From contig JAAEAF010000089.1 of assembly GCA_011037195.1 (NCBI GenBank), positions 186,001 through 250,000 on the forward strand: 64,000 nucleotides of DNA, read 5' to 3'. The DNA is from Triatoma infestans. Lineage: Eukaryota > Arthropoda > Insecta > Hemiptera > Reduviidae. How positions within the stretch are numbered: the first letter of the stretch is position 1; each line of letters starts with the position of its first letter. Position numbers and translations under genes: made by a program. Positions 24,530 to 35,442 of this stretch are shown here, piece by piece. A model generated the notes under the pieces. It made no database searches and was not told the DNA's origin. It saw nothing but the letters and a program-made list of their open reading frames with translations.

Positions 24530-24964
24530 CTAAGAGTTATAACCAATACTACTGCCGTACTTCATGCGAGTATTTCTTTTTGTTATTTTTTCTTTCAATA
24601 AATGAAGTAAGTCATCAAAAGAAGCCATTGACATCCGAGTAAAATTGAAAAATGTTTCCTCGTCTTGTCGTATTTGATGAAACAATGTATAAAAGTGGCT
24701 TTTCATTACTCGGTCACTCACAATAAGGTGTATCCACATTCCCCGCCGATTTTTTTTCGTATGCTTCTTCAAACGAAGATGTAATAGTGATAAAAGCATG
24801 ATATACTCGTCGTCTAGATCTAGGAGGTCCATCAAGCTTCCTGATACAGCAGCAGTGACTATGGTTTGTAGACATTTGTAAGCAGCGACAGGTGAGGTAT
24901 GTATGAAGACGGCGGCCGACTTTGAAACCGAGTCGGCTAAAAAACAGTGTATGTCCTTAGACAA
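24530..24964 (-). pseudogene. PIF/Harbinger transposase N-terminal fragment
   Basis: The minus-strand product has the conserved start of HARBI1-like transposases: RGMWIHLIVSDRV, then HFYTLFHQIRQDEETFFNFT, MSMASFDDLLHLLKEKIT and KRNTRMK. This part normally lies directly upstream of the IDGKH region, but here about 1 kb holding the MADF/BESS gene intervenes. It may belong to the same element as relic B after rearrangement, or to another copy. No TIR was identified. Confidence 0.75.
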
Positions 24965-24969
24965 AGTCA

Positions 24970-27060
24970 GGCCATTGTTATTTTCTGCTTAAAAACAGAA
25001 TTATTTTAAGAAATTATAGTTATTAAATTTTTAATATTTTATCGTTTATAAATCAGTAGATGTTTTCAATTATCTTACATTTTTTATATTAAGTTAGTGG
25101 GTATTCATCGCCAAATACACTACTTAGTCTAGAATATCTGTGTAATTGCTATTAATTATAATATCATTATAAAAAATCAACTAGTGCGTTTTAACTCAAT
25201 ATTAATATTGTTTTGTGAACATAATGCAGAAATGATTAATTGGTGAAAAACCAAATTTGTTTATGTTAACAAATTCTCAATCAATTTTAATTAATTAATT
25301 AATTTTAATATTAGTGTGGAAGGTGGAATGCGAAGGAGAAAAAAGGAAAAAGATGTAAAACTTAATACTATAATACAAATAATCTAGCAGAAAACAGTTT
25401 CCTGATCTGTACCAAACTTCCGGGAGTCCTTCATTGATTTTTTTTTTTTTCTTAAATCTGACCAAGTTGTCAAGTGAAAATGCCCGTCAGAAAAGGAAGT
25501 CAATTATTAATGTTGGTAGATTGATATGAATGGTCACATTTCCCACAAAGGTCGCCAACTAGTATTACAAAAAATATATATATAGTAACAAATGTGTTTC
25601 CATTTCGTGACCAATCCTTATTTCTTTGAATAAGTAGAAGTAAAAAAAAAATAGTATGAGTTTTAATGATTAAATATTGCAAAATTAATCTAAATTTATA
25701 TAGTGAAATTGAATTAATTCTGTAATAATATAAAAGTTCACACAGGAACGCTATTTGTTTATTCGCAACATCAGATATATTTTTTAATATTATAAATACT
25801 CCTGAAAGTGCATTAGCAAGATTTTTTTTAAAGTCTGAAAGAACACCAGAAATTTGCTGTACGATAAGATTTGATTCTAGCAATTGCATTTTCTTACATC
25901 TAAAATTATCTTTTTTTTAAAAAAATAAAGTTTTTGAAAACAGGAAAATTTATTCAATAAACTATGTCAGGTTTTTCATAGTTAATTTTAATTCATACTA
26001 AAGAAGCAACAACAAAAATGCATGCCTTGCAACAAAATAAAGATTGACTTTGAAATTAAATATATGCATACATTCAGCATTCTCAGGGTCTAGGCTAATA
26101 AAAGTAGTCTAACTTACTTCCTATGTCGTTTACTTACTTCCTATGTTCATTATTTTGTCTCTTCTTGAATAGGTAGATATTTTTTTTAACTTCTAACTCT
26201 TTTGATAAAGTACAAAACTGAACTTAATTTAGATAATTGCGTTTTGACATCTTATTTTATCTTTTCCTCAAATACATTTCATTGAATTTTGATTGCGTAA
26301 AAACTAAACTTTTGTATCTACAATCAATTCAGAATCTTTATTATTTGGATCAGAATAATTGTTTAATGCAATCATACATAGTTTCCAAGAAATTAAAAAG
26401 TTTTCCAATTTTCTGAACAGTTCCCAGAGGCAAAGAAATTCTCCGATTATATTAATAAATAATGCAGAGTGGTACATTATTATCTTGACTCTGGTTTATT
26501 TTTTGAAAATGGTTTGGAATAAACTTTCATTTTTCGCCTTAATTATATTTTTATAAATTTTAAATTCACTTTTTCCTAAAAAGGAAGTACCGCTTTCCTT
26601 CTAAATTCGAAATTTAATTTTTTTCTGGAAATATACATTTTGTGGTCAAAAAACTGTCATGAAGTTATTCAAAAAAGGAAAAGTCGCAGGAAGTTCAAGT
26701 TGATATCTGTTCAGGTTTTAACAGACCAGGATTTACCCAAGATGTAGGTTGAGGTCAAAATCGGTTAACCGGATGTGCAACTTTACTGTTTGTTTTTTTT
26801 TTATTTTTTATTTATTTATTTTTTTTTTCAGTCTTTCGGGATATTCTGTAAAGATGATAAAATTCAAGTTTAAAAAAGTGAACCGGAAGTGTGATTTTCT
26901 CAAGGATTTATATAGGTATTTAAAGATTTATATAGGATTCTCAAGGATTTCTATAGCATTTATATAGGCTTATCAATTTTATTTGAAATATTTTTCCGAA
27001 AAACATTAGCTTTAAGTCTACAACTTTGTTTTGTTTATTGGACCTAACAACTTTTACAAA
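24970..27060. other. AT-rich intergenic DNA
   Basis: No gene supported. Open frames at 25500-25889 (minus) and 26749-26967 (plus) are AT-driven. The short phrases ACTTACTTCCTATGT (about 26115-26150) and ATTTATATAGG (about 26905-26970) are locally repeated. Confidence 0.4.
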
Positions 27061-27260
27061 ATATGATAGTTGAAATTAAATGACAAAAAGTCCTGATATA
27101 TGATATGTACAAAACACTTTATTGTGTAGATCGAGCTTTCGACCTGGGAATTATCTTGAGAATGACCTGGCTCCCTGATCGAAAATTCGATACTGTATAA
27201 TAAAGTGTTTTATAAATTTATACATCAGGACTTTTGGTCATTTAATTTCAACTATCATAT
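27061..27260. mobile_element. 200-bp foldback (MITE-like) element
   Basis: Roughly 80-bp arms are inverted copies: ATATGATAGTTGAAATTAAA with TGACAAAAAGTCCTGAT on the left, and the reverse complement with a few changes on the right. Both arms also share AAAACACTTTATT. The loop of about 40 bp (ACCTGGGAATTATCTTGAGA) is unpaired. No coding capacity and no certain target duplication. Confidence 0.7.
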
Positions 27261-29790
27261 TAGCCTTAAGCATTATTCATTTCTTTCCATTGGAAAGCGC
27301 GCTCAAGATAAAGAAACCCAACATACTATGTTACAGTTGGCCAAATCATTTGTACATCTTTAAGGCTGCTTATGTACATAATATCCAGACACCTAAGTCA
27401 CTCATTTAGTAAAAGATTGTGATGTGAATGTTTCACACCAGATAACTTATACCGTAAGGCATGGAATATGCATTAATTTCGTTTATTTCATTAAAAAATC
27501 GGTACAATAAAAGAGAAAGTGAATATAATAGAATGAAATAGAAAGTGAGATTAAATAGAATGATTTTGATACCTAGTTCTTTTTATTTGATATCACCTTG
27601 TTATTTTTGTACACCCTTGCATTCGTTTTATCGTTTTATTCAGTTCGTCTAGTTAAACTCTAATAGTAAAAAAAATACAATAATTAACTTTTGATAGTGT
27701 TAGAAAAAGAAGACTATAATTGAAGAAATTTGTTATAAGGATAAAGCGATAATTTCCATATTCGATAACTTAATAATATAAGCAACAATATCCATATTCT
27801 AGTGAAATCTTCGTTGGTAGTTTCTCCATAAAAGTTTAACTATAAATTAAAAAAACATATCAATGTACATTGTTCGTGAAATTCTTCAAATTACCTTTGC
27901 AATGTTCTTTGAACAAAGGAGCAATGGGTGTATCACTAAATACATGTGAACCCATATAACAATTATTCTCCACTCTCATTATTTTAAACAATATTAGTTT
28001 CACATTTTTATAGAAATTAATTTCTAAAGCTTTTATTTTAAATTATTAATAGGATATTAAATATGTAACTGTTAATTGTGGTTGATTTGGATGAGAAGCA
28101 TGAATTTATTTTCTGCTCTTAAAATCTTTAATATATTTTGGCCGCTAATTTAAGTGAGCCAGTCAGTTTCATAATTTTATCCGGGTACATTTTTTCAACT
28201 AGGAAATGAATCATGTTGCAGTTGGCTACCCTGTATATCTCGAAAGAATGTACAGCTTATTGCTGTAATCGTACATTTAAAACCGAGATTTCTGACGAAA
28301 CATAAGTGTCCACTGTCTGACATAATATTTCATTGACCGTTTAAATTATGCCAGAAATTTCTCTAAATAAATATCAAACATTTATCTTTGATGCTCCGGT
28401 TGGGCAATAAATCTTCCATTTACCTGCGTTGTTTGTACCTGATGAAAAATCAAAAGGAAAGTTGCAGCCTGTGTGATTATTTTGAATTTATTAAACAGAA
28501 AGAAAAAGAAATGTTTGGTATGGATTCGAGAAGAGTCATTAAGTTTGAGGAACAAGGCGCTTATAGCCAGTTAATGCGTTAACTCAGTGTGGAAGATCGA
28601 GAAGATTTTTCAAATTTTTTTACGGATGAAATTTTCCGTTTTTGAATCCTTGGCTAAGAAAAAGCTTCTCTTGTAATTAAACAAAATACAAAAATCAGAA
28701 GAGCCATCAGTGTTCAAGAGCGTTATTTCCATTAATACACTCCGTTTCTACAGTCTATCTTTATAAATTTTGCTTTGAACATACCACTATTCTGGTTTAT
28801 CACGGTTATATTAATTAATTTGTCGATTTCACTTTTTAATCGTTTCTTTTTATCACCCATTTCGACTTGAAATATTAAAGTGTCTGACATTTTAAAAAAC
28901 TAGACCCGAGCCCAACTCATCAGACTTAACAATAAATAATTAGTTCCTCAGATTAAAGAAGGAGAAAGCTTATTCAATTTCTACAGCCAATAATTAATAA
29001 ATAGTGAATCTATTGAATTGTCCTTCCTAGTAAATATAAGGTTGTTCCTTATTCTTTAAAGATAAATGTAACAAAAAAAAGTTTTTTTTTTATTTCGAAG
29101 CAAATAATGTTATAATATCCCGTCTTTAGTACTTCCTCCACTTTTTTTTTATAACTATGATATCCTATAAACGTAAAATAATTTATCATGATTAATTTAG
29201 CATAATGAAAGATTTTAGTTTTATTCCAATTGTGTTCTCTGCAGAACTTTTTAAAATGGGCACATACACCACTTTATCTTATTGTAGTTATAATCATGTA
29301 TTTCATGAAGTGAAAATAGTAAGCTTTTTGAATATTCAGTTTACAAAATAGCTGCGTTTTACTAAAGCGAAAAGATAAAACATTGTAAAATTTATTCAAA
29401 GTAATAGAATTGTACCATGAATTAACAAGAGTAAACAAAACCTCATGAAATTGTGAGAACCGGTTTTATATTTGAAGGGTGCATCACTCTCTTTCAATAT
29501 AAATATTAATAAATAAATTATTAAATCATTTGACATAACTCAACTGTTCCAAATACTTCCCCACCATAAACTGGCTGGTTTTTAATATGCTTAATTGTTT
29601 AATCTTATGTAATCCAAAATGAACAACCTTTTTATACTGCTGTAAGAGGGAGTATTGCCATTCAATTGAGTGATTCAGGAATCAGCAGTGTTTTAATTTA
29701 TATAATTAACTGCAATTGAATTCTGCCCAGAAAGATATGGTCAAAATCGGATTCAGTTTTTTTTCATCAATTTTACATGTTTTATTTTCT
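27261..29790. other. AT-rich intergenic DNA with one weak coding-like stretch
   Basis: 28388-28582 encodes a 64-residue stretch (FIKQKEKEMFGMDSRRVIKF) that stays coding-like in composition for another 20 codons after its stop. It could be a degraded exon or transposon remnant, but I cannot assign it. Nothing else was recognised. Confidence 0.3.
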
Positions 29791-30042
29791 TTATTTTTGA
29801 ATAACAGCTACATACACACATAACCCTATCAATTTTTTAAACAGTTTTCCTGGTAACTTGATTTTCGAGAGTGCTGGGGGATCTGTGATGATAAACTTGG
29901 TACTAAACCAACTGTTTAATTTTGTTGGCATTGATGCGAGTACTACTATACAAGTTAGTCTCATTCTGGCAGCTTTCATATTTGGAAAATCAACTGCTAT
30001 AATGGTATGTGTGGCTCTCCACAACCTATAAGTAGATGTAAT
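29791..30042 (-). CDS. FAM187A-like gene, last exon (Ig strand and C-terminal membrane segment)
   Basis: On the minus strand this frame reads RLWRATHTIIAVDFPNMKAA, then LTCIVV, which aligns without gaps to the Ig F-strand region before the second Ig Cys in FAM187A-type proteins. A Pro-rich linker and a hydrophobic C-terminal segment (LFKKLIGLCVYVAVI) follow before TAA. Only the segment from about 30042 downward is gene-like; above it lies the outer edge of the Polinton inverted repeat. An acceptor ending TTATAG at 30022 area would match the phase of the preceding exon (51335) exactly, but would leave out about 25 residues including the Ig Trp. It belongs with the exons at 51335-52799, now 21 kb away across the Polinton. 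Confidence 0.5.
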   Translation of the reverse strand: MTSTYRLWRATHTIIAVDFPNMKAARMRLTCIVVLASMPTKLNSWFSTKFIITDPPALSKIKLPGKLFKKLIGLCVYVAVIQK

Positions 30043-31204
30043 TTGCTGATTCTGGCGGCAAAATTTTTGAGCCCCAGGCACTTATGAATTTACGCCCGAA
30101 GGCAGGGGTCTGGCGCGCGGCTACAAAATTGCGAAGAGACCCCCATCTGATTTTTAACCAGGGGAAAAAATATTTTTGAGCCGGGAAATGGCATGCGAGA
30201 CATGCGGCTACGTTTTGAAAAATCTAGCTTGAAAACAGTCTAAGGTAAAAAAAATATTTGTTAGTCGCGAGATGGGCATGCCTCACCTGCGGCTATGTTT
30301 TATAATATTTAACTTGAAAATATAAGGTCAAAATTTGTCAGGGAAAAAAATTTTTTTTGAGCCGGGAGATGGCATGCAGCTATGTTTTATAATATTTAGC
30401 TAGAAACAATCTAAGGACTGTAATATTGTTTTTGAGCTGGGAGATGATACACACGACATGCGGCTATGTTTTATAATATTTAGCTAGAAACATTCTAAGG
30501 ACTTTATTATCATTTTTGAGCCGCGAGATGACATACAAGACTAGGGCTAATATTTTATAAAATTTAGCTAAAGACTTTAATATTTTTTGATATTCAATAC
30601 TTTGTGTATTTTTATGTATTTTGTTCATGTTTACACTTATAATACTTAGCTAAACACATTCTAAGGACTTTAATATTGTTTTTGAGCCGTGAGATGACAT
30701 ACAGAACATGCGGCTAAGATTTTATAATATTTAGCTAGAAACATTCTAAGGACTTTAATATTGTTTTTGAGCCGTGAGATGACATACAAACGGGCTAAGA
30801 TTTTATAAATTTAGCTAGAAACATTCTAAGGACTTTAATATTGTTTTTGAGCCGTGAGATGACATACACGACATGCGGCTAAGATGTGTAATATTTAGCT
30901 AGAAACGTTCTAAGGACTTTAATATTGTTTTTGAGCCGTGAGATTACATACAGAACATGCGGCTAAGATTTTATAATATTTAGCTAGAAACATTCTAAGG
31001 ACTGTAATATTGTTTTTGAGCTGCGAGATGACATACAGGACAAGCGGCTAAGATGTGTAATATTTAGCTTGAAACATTTTAAGGACTTTAACAATGTTTT
31101 TGAGCCGCGAGATGGCTTCCAAGTCGTGGGCAAACATTTTATAATATCTAGCTAAAGACTTTAATATTTTTTGATATTCTATACTTTGTGTATTTTTATG
31201 TATT
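30031..31204. repeat. Left terminal inverted repeat of the Polinton (tandem-repeat rich)
   Basis: The outermost block AGTAGATGTAATT (30031) is mirrored at 51258-51270. Next come AGCCCCAGGCACTTA, GGCAGGGGTCTGGCGCGCGG and about eleven degenerate units of about 80-90 bp, each carrying TTTTGAGCCG.GAGATGACAT, GCGGCTA, TTTATAATATTTAGCTAGAA and a CTAAGGACTTTAATATTG-type end. The inner border TTTTTATGTATT (to 31204) matches 45742 onward in inverted orientation. Total 1174 bp. No 6-bp target duplication is evident outside. Confidence 0.9.
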
Positions 31205-31300
31205 TAATTCTGTTGTAATAAGGTAGTCATAATAAACCAATTATTTCAAAAAGAAAACTTGTTTATTTTATGTTTATCTTACAAATCAGTTCTATATAAA

Positions 31301-31684
31301 TTATTTATTATGTTTTGTTTTTATAATTACATCAAGAAAATTACAATGGTAAATTTCATCCAAGTCTCTAATAATATTATAATATGAGCCGCCGATAAGG
31401 CTACATATGCAAGTGTCAGGTCCTACTTTACACTTTGGGTTTGACCAAACACATCCTATATAATGGAAAGGTATACGCTTGCTTTTTCTAATATATTCTT
31501 TAGAATAATTTTCCAATTCTTCCATACGATTGTATATTCTCATGAACTTAACTGCATCGTCTCCATCTTTTCCTAAGGTAATTTTGGAGAAATCTTGTAG
31601 AAATTGATGGTAGAAAGGGTGTGATGTAACATAAGTCCACTCCTCCAATTCTTTTATATTGTAACAGCTTGCTAATACAAACAC
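31301..31684 (-). CDS. Polinton hypothetical protein, 127 aa
   Basis: Open frame ending about 100 bases inside the left TIR and lying downstream, in the same direction, of the BIR-containing gene. It is not recognised. The product has a Cys-rich C-terminal half (GCVWSNPKCKVGPDTCICSL) that may bind zinc, and a helical N-terminal half. Coding-like residues continue upstream of the first Met in another frame, so the N-terminus may have been lost by a shift. Confidence 0.5.
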   Translation of the reverse strand: MFVLASCYNIKELEEWTYVTSHPFYHQFLQDFSKITLGKDGDDAVKFMRIYNRMEELENYSKEYIRKSKRIPFHYIGCVWSNPKCKVGPDTCICSLIGGSYYNIIRDLDEIYHCNFLDVIIKTKHNK

Positions 31685-31722
31685 AACTAATCTCTTGTTG
31701 GATGTGTTGCATTAGTTTTGTG

Positions 31723-32439
31723 TTAAAGTATATATTTCATATAATAACAGTATGGGCTTTCCTTTTTATGCAATGTACAAGGACAATGGGTTACCATATT
31801 TAAATCTAATACAAGATTACAATACACACATGCTATTGTATCTTTCTTAATATAAACAAATCCATTAAAAGCTAACACATCTCTACTAACACAGTTGTAA
31901 TTATTACATCTAGTAAAAGTATTTAATCTAGCTTGAGAGTTGAAAAGATCTAATTTAAATTTGTTAATGTTTGCCCAAGAGGCCATTCTATACACATATT
32001 GAAGTGAACAAATATACTTAGTATTATTATGAAAATTACACTTAAAATGATTTACTGTGGGCAATGTTTTTATTGGGGGACACCCAAAATCTTGTAAATC
32101 ATATACAGGTTTATTCAGTTTCTTTTCTAAAAATAAACACTTTTCCAATCCTTTAGAAAACAAATACGTACAACCTAAAGTGCACCTCTGTAAAATGGGG
32201 TCCAACTGTTCGTAATCTAAATTACCATCATCTTGTGCAATTCCATGATGATTGTTCATTAACCATCGGTTAGGAGCACTGGATAAGTTGTTAGCATTGT
32301 CGGGCAATTTAAACATCCAACATCCCAAGATGCTTAAGTTTGTGTCAGCAATGGCCATCTCACGAACAATAAACGTATCATCATCATCAAAACTTTCCCT
32401 TTTTTGATATCCCTGCAAGTCAATTATTAGAGGATGCAT
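31723..32439 (-). CDS. Polinton RNase-H-fold-like protein fused to a BIR domain
   Basis: From the ATG at 32439 the product is 238 aa. The N-terminal 165 residues resemble a family of arthropod Polinton-associated proteins with a DEDD-exonuclease-like layout (IIDLQGYQ start, NHHGIAQDDGNLDY, KGLEKCLFLEKKL, DLQDFGCPP). The Glu expected beside the first Asp is Gln here, so catalysis is doubtful. Residues 170-235 form a BIR (IAP repeat): RLNTF, LAFNGFVYI, then Cys204-x2-Cys207-x16-His224-x6-Cys231, the exact zinc spacing. BIR domains of IAP proteins bind caspases or IAP antagonists; a role in restraining host cell death is inference. An upstream ATG at 32463 is possible, but the DLQGY start fits relatives better. 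Confidence 0.75.
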   Translation of the reverse strand: MHPLIIDLQGYQKRESFDDDDTFIVREMAIADTNLSILGCWMFKLPDNANNLSSAPNRWLMNNHHGIAQDDGNLDYEQLDPILQRCTLGCTYLFSKGLEKCLFLEKKLNKPVYDLQDFGCPPIKTLPTVNHFKCNFHNNTKYICSLQYVYRMASWANINKFKLDLFNSQARLNTFTRCNNYNCVSRDVLAFNGFVYIKKDTIACVYCNLVLDLNMVTHCPCTLHKKESPYCYYMKYIL

Positions 32440-32549
32440 GATGATGATGGTGGTGGCACACATACAGTGTATGAATGTGAACTAAATCCTATTAGTATGT
32501 TTCCTTGCATTTATATATATACACCCCCTCTAGAAATATGGTTTAGTAC

Positions 32550-33256
32550 GTGCATGCGCATGTGATAATGATATTGAAGAAACAGCGTCTAGTTTTACCC
32601 GTTCTAGACAATGATACAAACCTGGAAAAAAGAAGTTTATTTAGACATAGTGCACTTTTCCCCAACATCATTCGTTGTTTAATATGTGGGCCAAGTAATT
32701 GTGGCAAAACCAATTTGTTATTAACCTTACTTATTCAAGAGAATGGCTTACGTTATAAAAATTTATACATTTATAGTAAATCACTAAATCAACCAAAATA
32801 TGAATATTTAAGTCAAGTGATGAAACATGTTCCCAAAATTGGTTATTATAGATATAGTGATATGGATAATATAATTAGTCCACAAGATGTTAAACCTAAT
32901 TCTGTAATACTGTTTGATGATTGTGGTTTAGATAGTCAAAATGTGATTAGTGAATACTTCACCAGAGGTAGACATAAAATGTGGATACATTCTACCTAAT
33001 ACAAACCTATGCACACGCCAAGAAACATATGCTGCGCGATAATACAAATGTAATCACCGCCTTTAAAATGGATGATTAAAACTTGGAACACATTTATGAT
33101 GATCATGTTAACGTAGATATGAGTTGGAACAAATTTAGAGAGCTATGCAGTCTGTGTTGGGATGATAAATATGGGTTTTTAGTGATTGATAAGGATAAAC
33201 CGTTAAATAATGGAAGATATCGTAAAAGCTTTGACATGTATATTGTGGACATTTAG
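32550..33256 (+). pseudogene. Polinton DNA-packaging ATPase (FtsK/HerA, A32-like), broken
   Basis: Walker A is CGPSNCGKTN (residues 46-55 from ATG 32550; ATG 32568 is an alternative), Walker B is SVILFDDCG around residue 120, and EYFTRGRHKM follows. A frame break near 32990 gives an early TAA; coding resemblance continues in another frame (ITAFKMDD, then TAA at about 33078, then SWNKFRELC and YGFLVIDKDK) up to TAG 33254-33256. The intact protein would pump DNA into the capsid. It is divergent from the BIR gene. Confidence 0.85.
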
Positions 33257-33275
33257 ATTTCTCCGTAGTCTCAAG

Positions 33276-34101
33276 ATGGAACGCGCAGTAAAAACAACAA
33301 GAAATATTGTAAAAGCTGTTAAATCGTTAAAACGCAAATATAAAGCTTTAAAACATCAAGAACAAGAACAAGAGAGTCTGATTAAAAAACAATTGAAGCC
33401 AGTTATAGAACCTTTAGAAGAATAAGTAGACATGCTAGGAAAAAACCTAAAATAGATGATGATAAGGATGGTAGCATAATTAAACAAGAAGAAGAAGACG
33501 AGGATGGCAGCATAAGTAACAAGAAGAAGAATTAGAAGATGATGAAGAGGAGGAAAATTATGAAATGGTAAAATCTTATATAAATTTATAGCAACCAGAA
33601 CGTGATATACAATATAGTATAAAATTTACTCATTCTGGAGGAAAAATGACAATAGGTAATAAAGAAATTTCCGTAAATACTAATAATGATTTCATTATTG
33701 ATAAACATAGATTTAAGGGAACAAAGGGGTTATATGAATTACTGTTTAAAACAAACCTCAAACATTATAACGATGGCGATTTAAAATCATACAAAGAAAT
33801 TCTGTTATTATCAAACGCTCATAGAAGACATTATAGTGAAGAGAAACCAATTAATGCTAATCGAGGGATAAAATATAATTTAATCATATCAAAATTGTTC
33901 CCATTCTCAGTAATACCTAGCAAAAAAGGCTATGGATTCATGAAAAATGATGATGTAGTCTACGAATACTCCAACGATCCTAATGAATTGGTGGACAGAT
34001 TAAAATTATGTCTAGCCTCGGAACAAAGTGGAAATAATAGTTTAGGAAATGAAATAATTTCAATTATAAGTGAGCTGAAGGAAGATGGTTACATCAGTTA
34101 A
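33276..34101 (+). pseudogene. Conserved Polinton protein (DUF8207-like), broken
   Basis: A basic coiled-coil-like start at ATG 33276 (MERAVKTTRNIVKAVKSLKR) runs to TAA 33425. Coding-like sequence then goes on in other frames through an acidic Glu/Asp-rich linker (33430-33590) into a well-kept frame at 33646-34101 with KHRFKGTKGLYELLFK, ILLLSNAHRRHY and PINANRG. This GT.GLYELLF...NAHRR pattern recurs in arthropod Polinton-type elements and appears to correspond to DUF8207; the function is unknown. At least two frame breaks separate the head from the tail, and the pieces most simply derive from one gene. Confidence 0.6.
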
Positions 34102-34501
34102 GTGGAACAGTGCAAATGGGCAACAGAGGACATGTCCATCGATAAATTTGGAAGATCTTCAGAAATACATCATCATCAAGATTTGTATGAAATTTATAAT
34201 ATTGACAATGATATACGTATATGTAGACTTCAAACATAAAACAATAACAGGAGTTAATACGCCTCAAAAAGGATTAGACGTTGTGAATAAAGAATATTTG
34301 GAAAAGTTTATTCTTAAAGAAGATATCGTCACTAAATCATATCTTCAAGAATACATCAACGATTATGACAGTAAAAGAGTGGAAAATGAAAGGAACCTTT
34401 TGCATCAGATATTTGCTACGATTAGAAATAGAATAAGTGAATGGCCTGAACATATGAATGTGACAATACAAATGCTTAGAGACCTTCTTCAGTATCCATG
34501 A
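34085..34501 (+). CDS. Polinton fibre-like hypothetical protein
   Basis: The 138-codon frame overlaps the end of the previous one by 17 bases. Its informative part is DFKHKTITGVNTPQKGLDVV followed by NKEYLEKF. It matches the short repeat of phage tail fibres and of some Polinton proteins (K.I.NV..P....DAV.K.Y). The residues before it (about 1-45) are probably in the wrong frame, so the true start is unclear. A surface or adhesion role is inferred from the motif only. The C-terminal half is likely helical. Confidence 0.45.
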   Translation: MVTSVKWNSANGQQRTCPSINLEDLQKYIIIKICMKFIILTMIYVYVDFKHKTITGVNTPQKGLDVVNKEYLEKFILKEDIVTKSYLQEYINDYDSKRVENERNLLHQIFATIRNRISEWPEHMNVTIQMLRDLLQYP

Positions 34502-34505
34502 AAAC

Positions 34506-35428
34506 ATGTCTACGAAAAAAAAGGAAATAGTTGATGAGTTAATGGCACCTGCTAGAATTCGATTTAAAAGGAGAAAAACTGTACTAAAAGGAATTGATGA
34601 CTTATGGCAAATCGATTTACTACATGTTAAGCAGTATGCAAAGTATAATAAAAACAATACTTTCATTTTAACTGTAATTGATTGTTTTTCCAAATATGCT
34701 TGGGCTGTACCAGTGAAGACAAAACATGCTAATGATGTTACCAATGCTATGAACAAGATATTCCAACAATCTGGAAGAGTGCCTAAAAATATTCAATCCG
34801 ATCGGGGTTTAGAATTTTAAAATTCCAAATTTCAACAGCTTATGAAAAAACATAACATAAATCATTATAGTACTTATTCATCGATAAAAGCATCAATAGT
34901 GGAACGATTCAATAGATCATTACTTGGTAGAATTTATAAACAGTTTCATTACAAGGTTCGTATAAATATTTAAATATATTACCATCAATTGTCGATGAAT
35001 ACAATAATACAATTCACTCTGCAATTAAAATGAAACCAGTTGAAGTTAATAAAGGAAATGAAAAAAGTATATTGAAAAATATTTTATTAAAACAAACGAG
35101 CAGCAGCAGCAAGAAAGCTCTAAATGTTGGCACAGCTGTTAGGATATCGAAGATTAAAAATGTATTTGCCAAAGGTTATACGGCTAATTGGTCTACGGAA
35201 ATTTTTTACATTTATACTGTGCAAAATACAGAACCAACTACTTACACTTTACAAGATGAAAATAACCAAATTATTCAAGGTAAATGGTATCGTGAAGAAT
35301 TATCTCCTGTCAAACATGATAAAGTCTATTTAATTGAAAAAATACTGCAAAGAAAACATGATAAAGTGTTGGTAAAGTATTTAGGAATGAACAGTAAAGG
35401 ATGGATCAAAAAACAAGACTTGGTATAG
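34506..35428 (+). pseudogene. Polinton integrase (rve core plus chromodomain), broken
   Basis: ATG 34506. The N-terminal ELMAPARIRFKRRKTVLKGI region and LWQIDLLHV (first catalytic Asp, residue 37) are followed by FILTVIDCFSKYAWAVPVKT, IQSDRGLEF (second Asp, about residue 99) and, after TAA at 34818-34820, KASIVERFNRSLLG with the catalytic Glu about 34 residues on. A shift near 34955 leads to 35030-35428, which holds an SH3-like segment (WYREELSPV) and a chromodomain-like end (YLIEKILQRKHDKVLVKYLG). The enzyme inserts Polinton DNA into the host chromosome. This copy is inactivated by the stop and the shift. Confidence 0.9.
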
Positions 35429-35442
35429 TGAAAAAAAAACAT

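Noticed and set aside
25500..25889. 129-codon minus-strand frame with hydrophobic stretches
   Set aside because: Hydrophobicity follows from the AT-rich sequence; no homology recognised.
30031..31204. CRISPR-like array from regularly spaced repeats
   Set aside because: Units are degenerate tandem repeats without unique spacers, in a eukaryotic Polinton terminal repeat, and mirrored at the other end.
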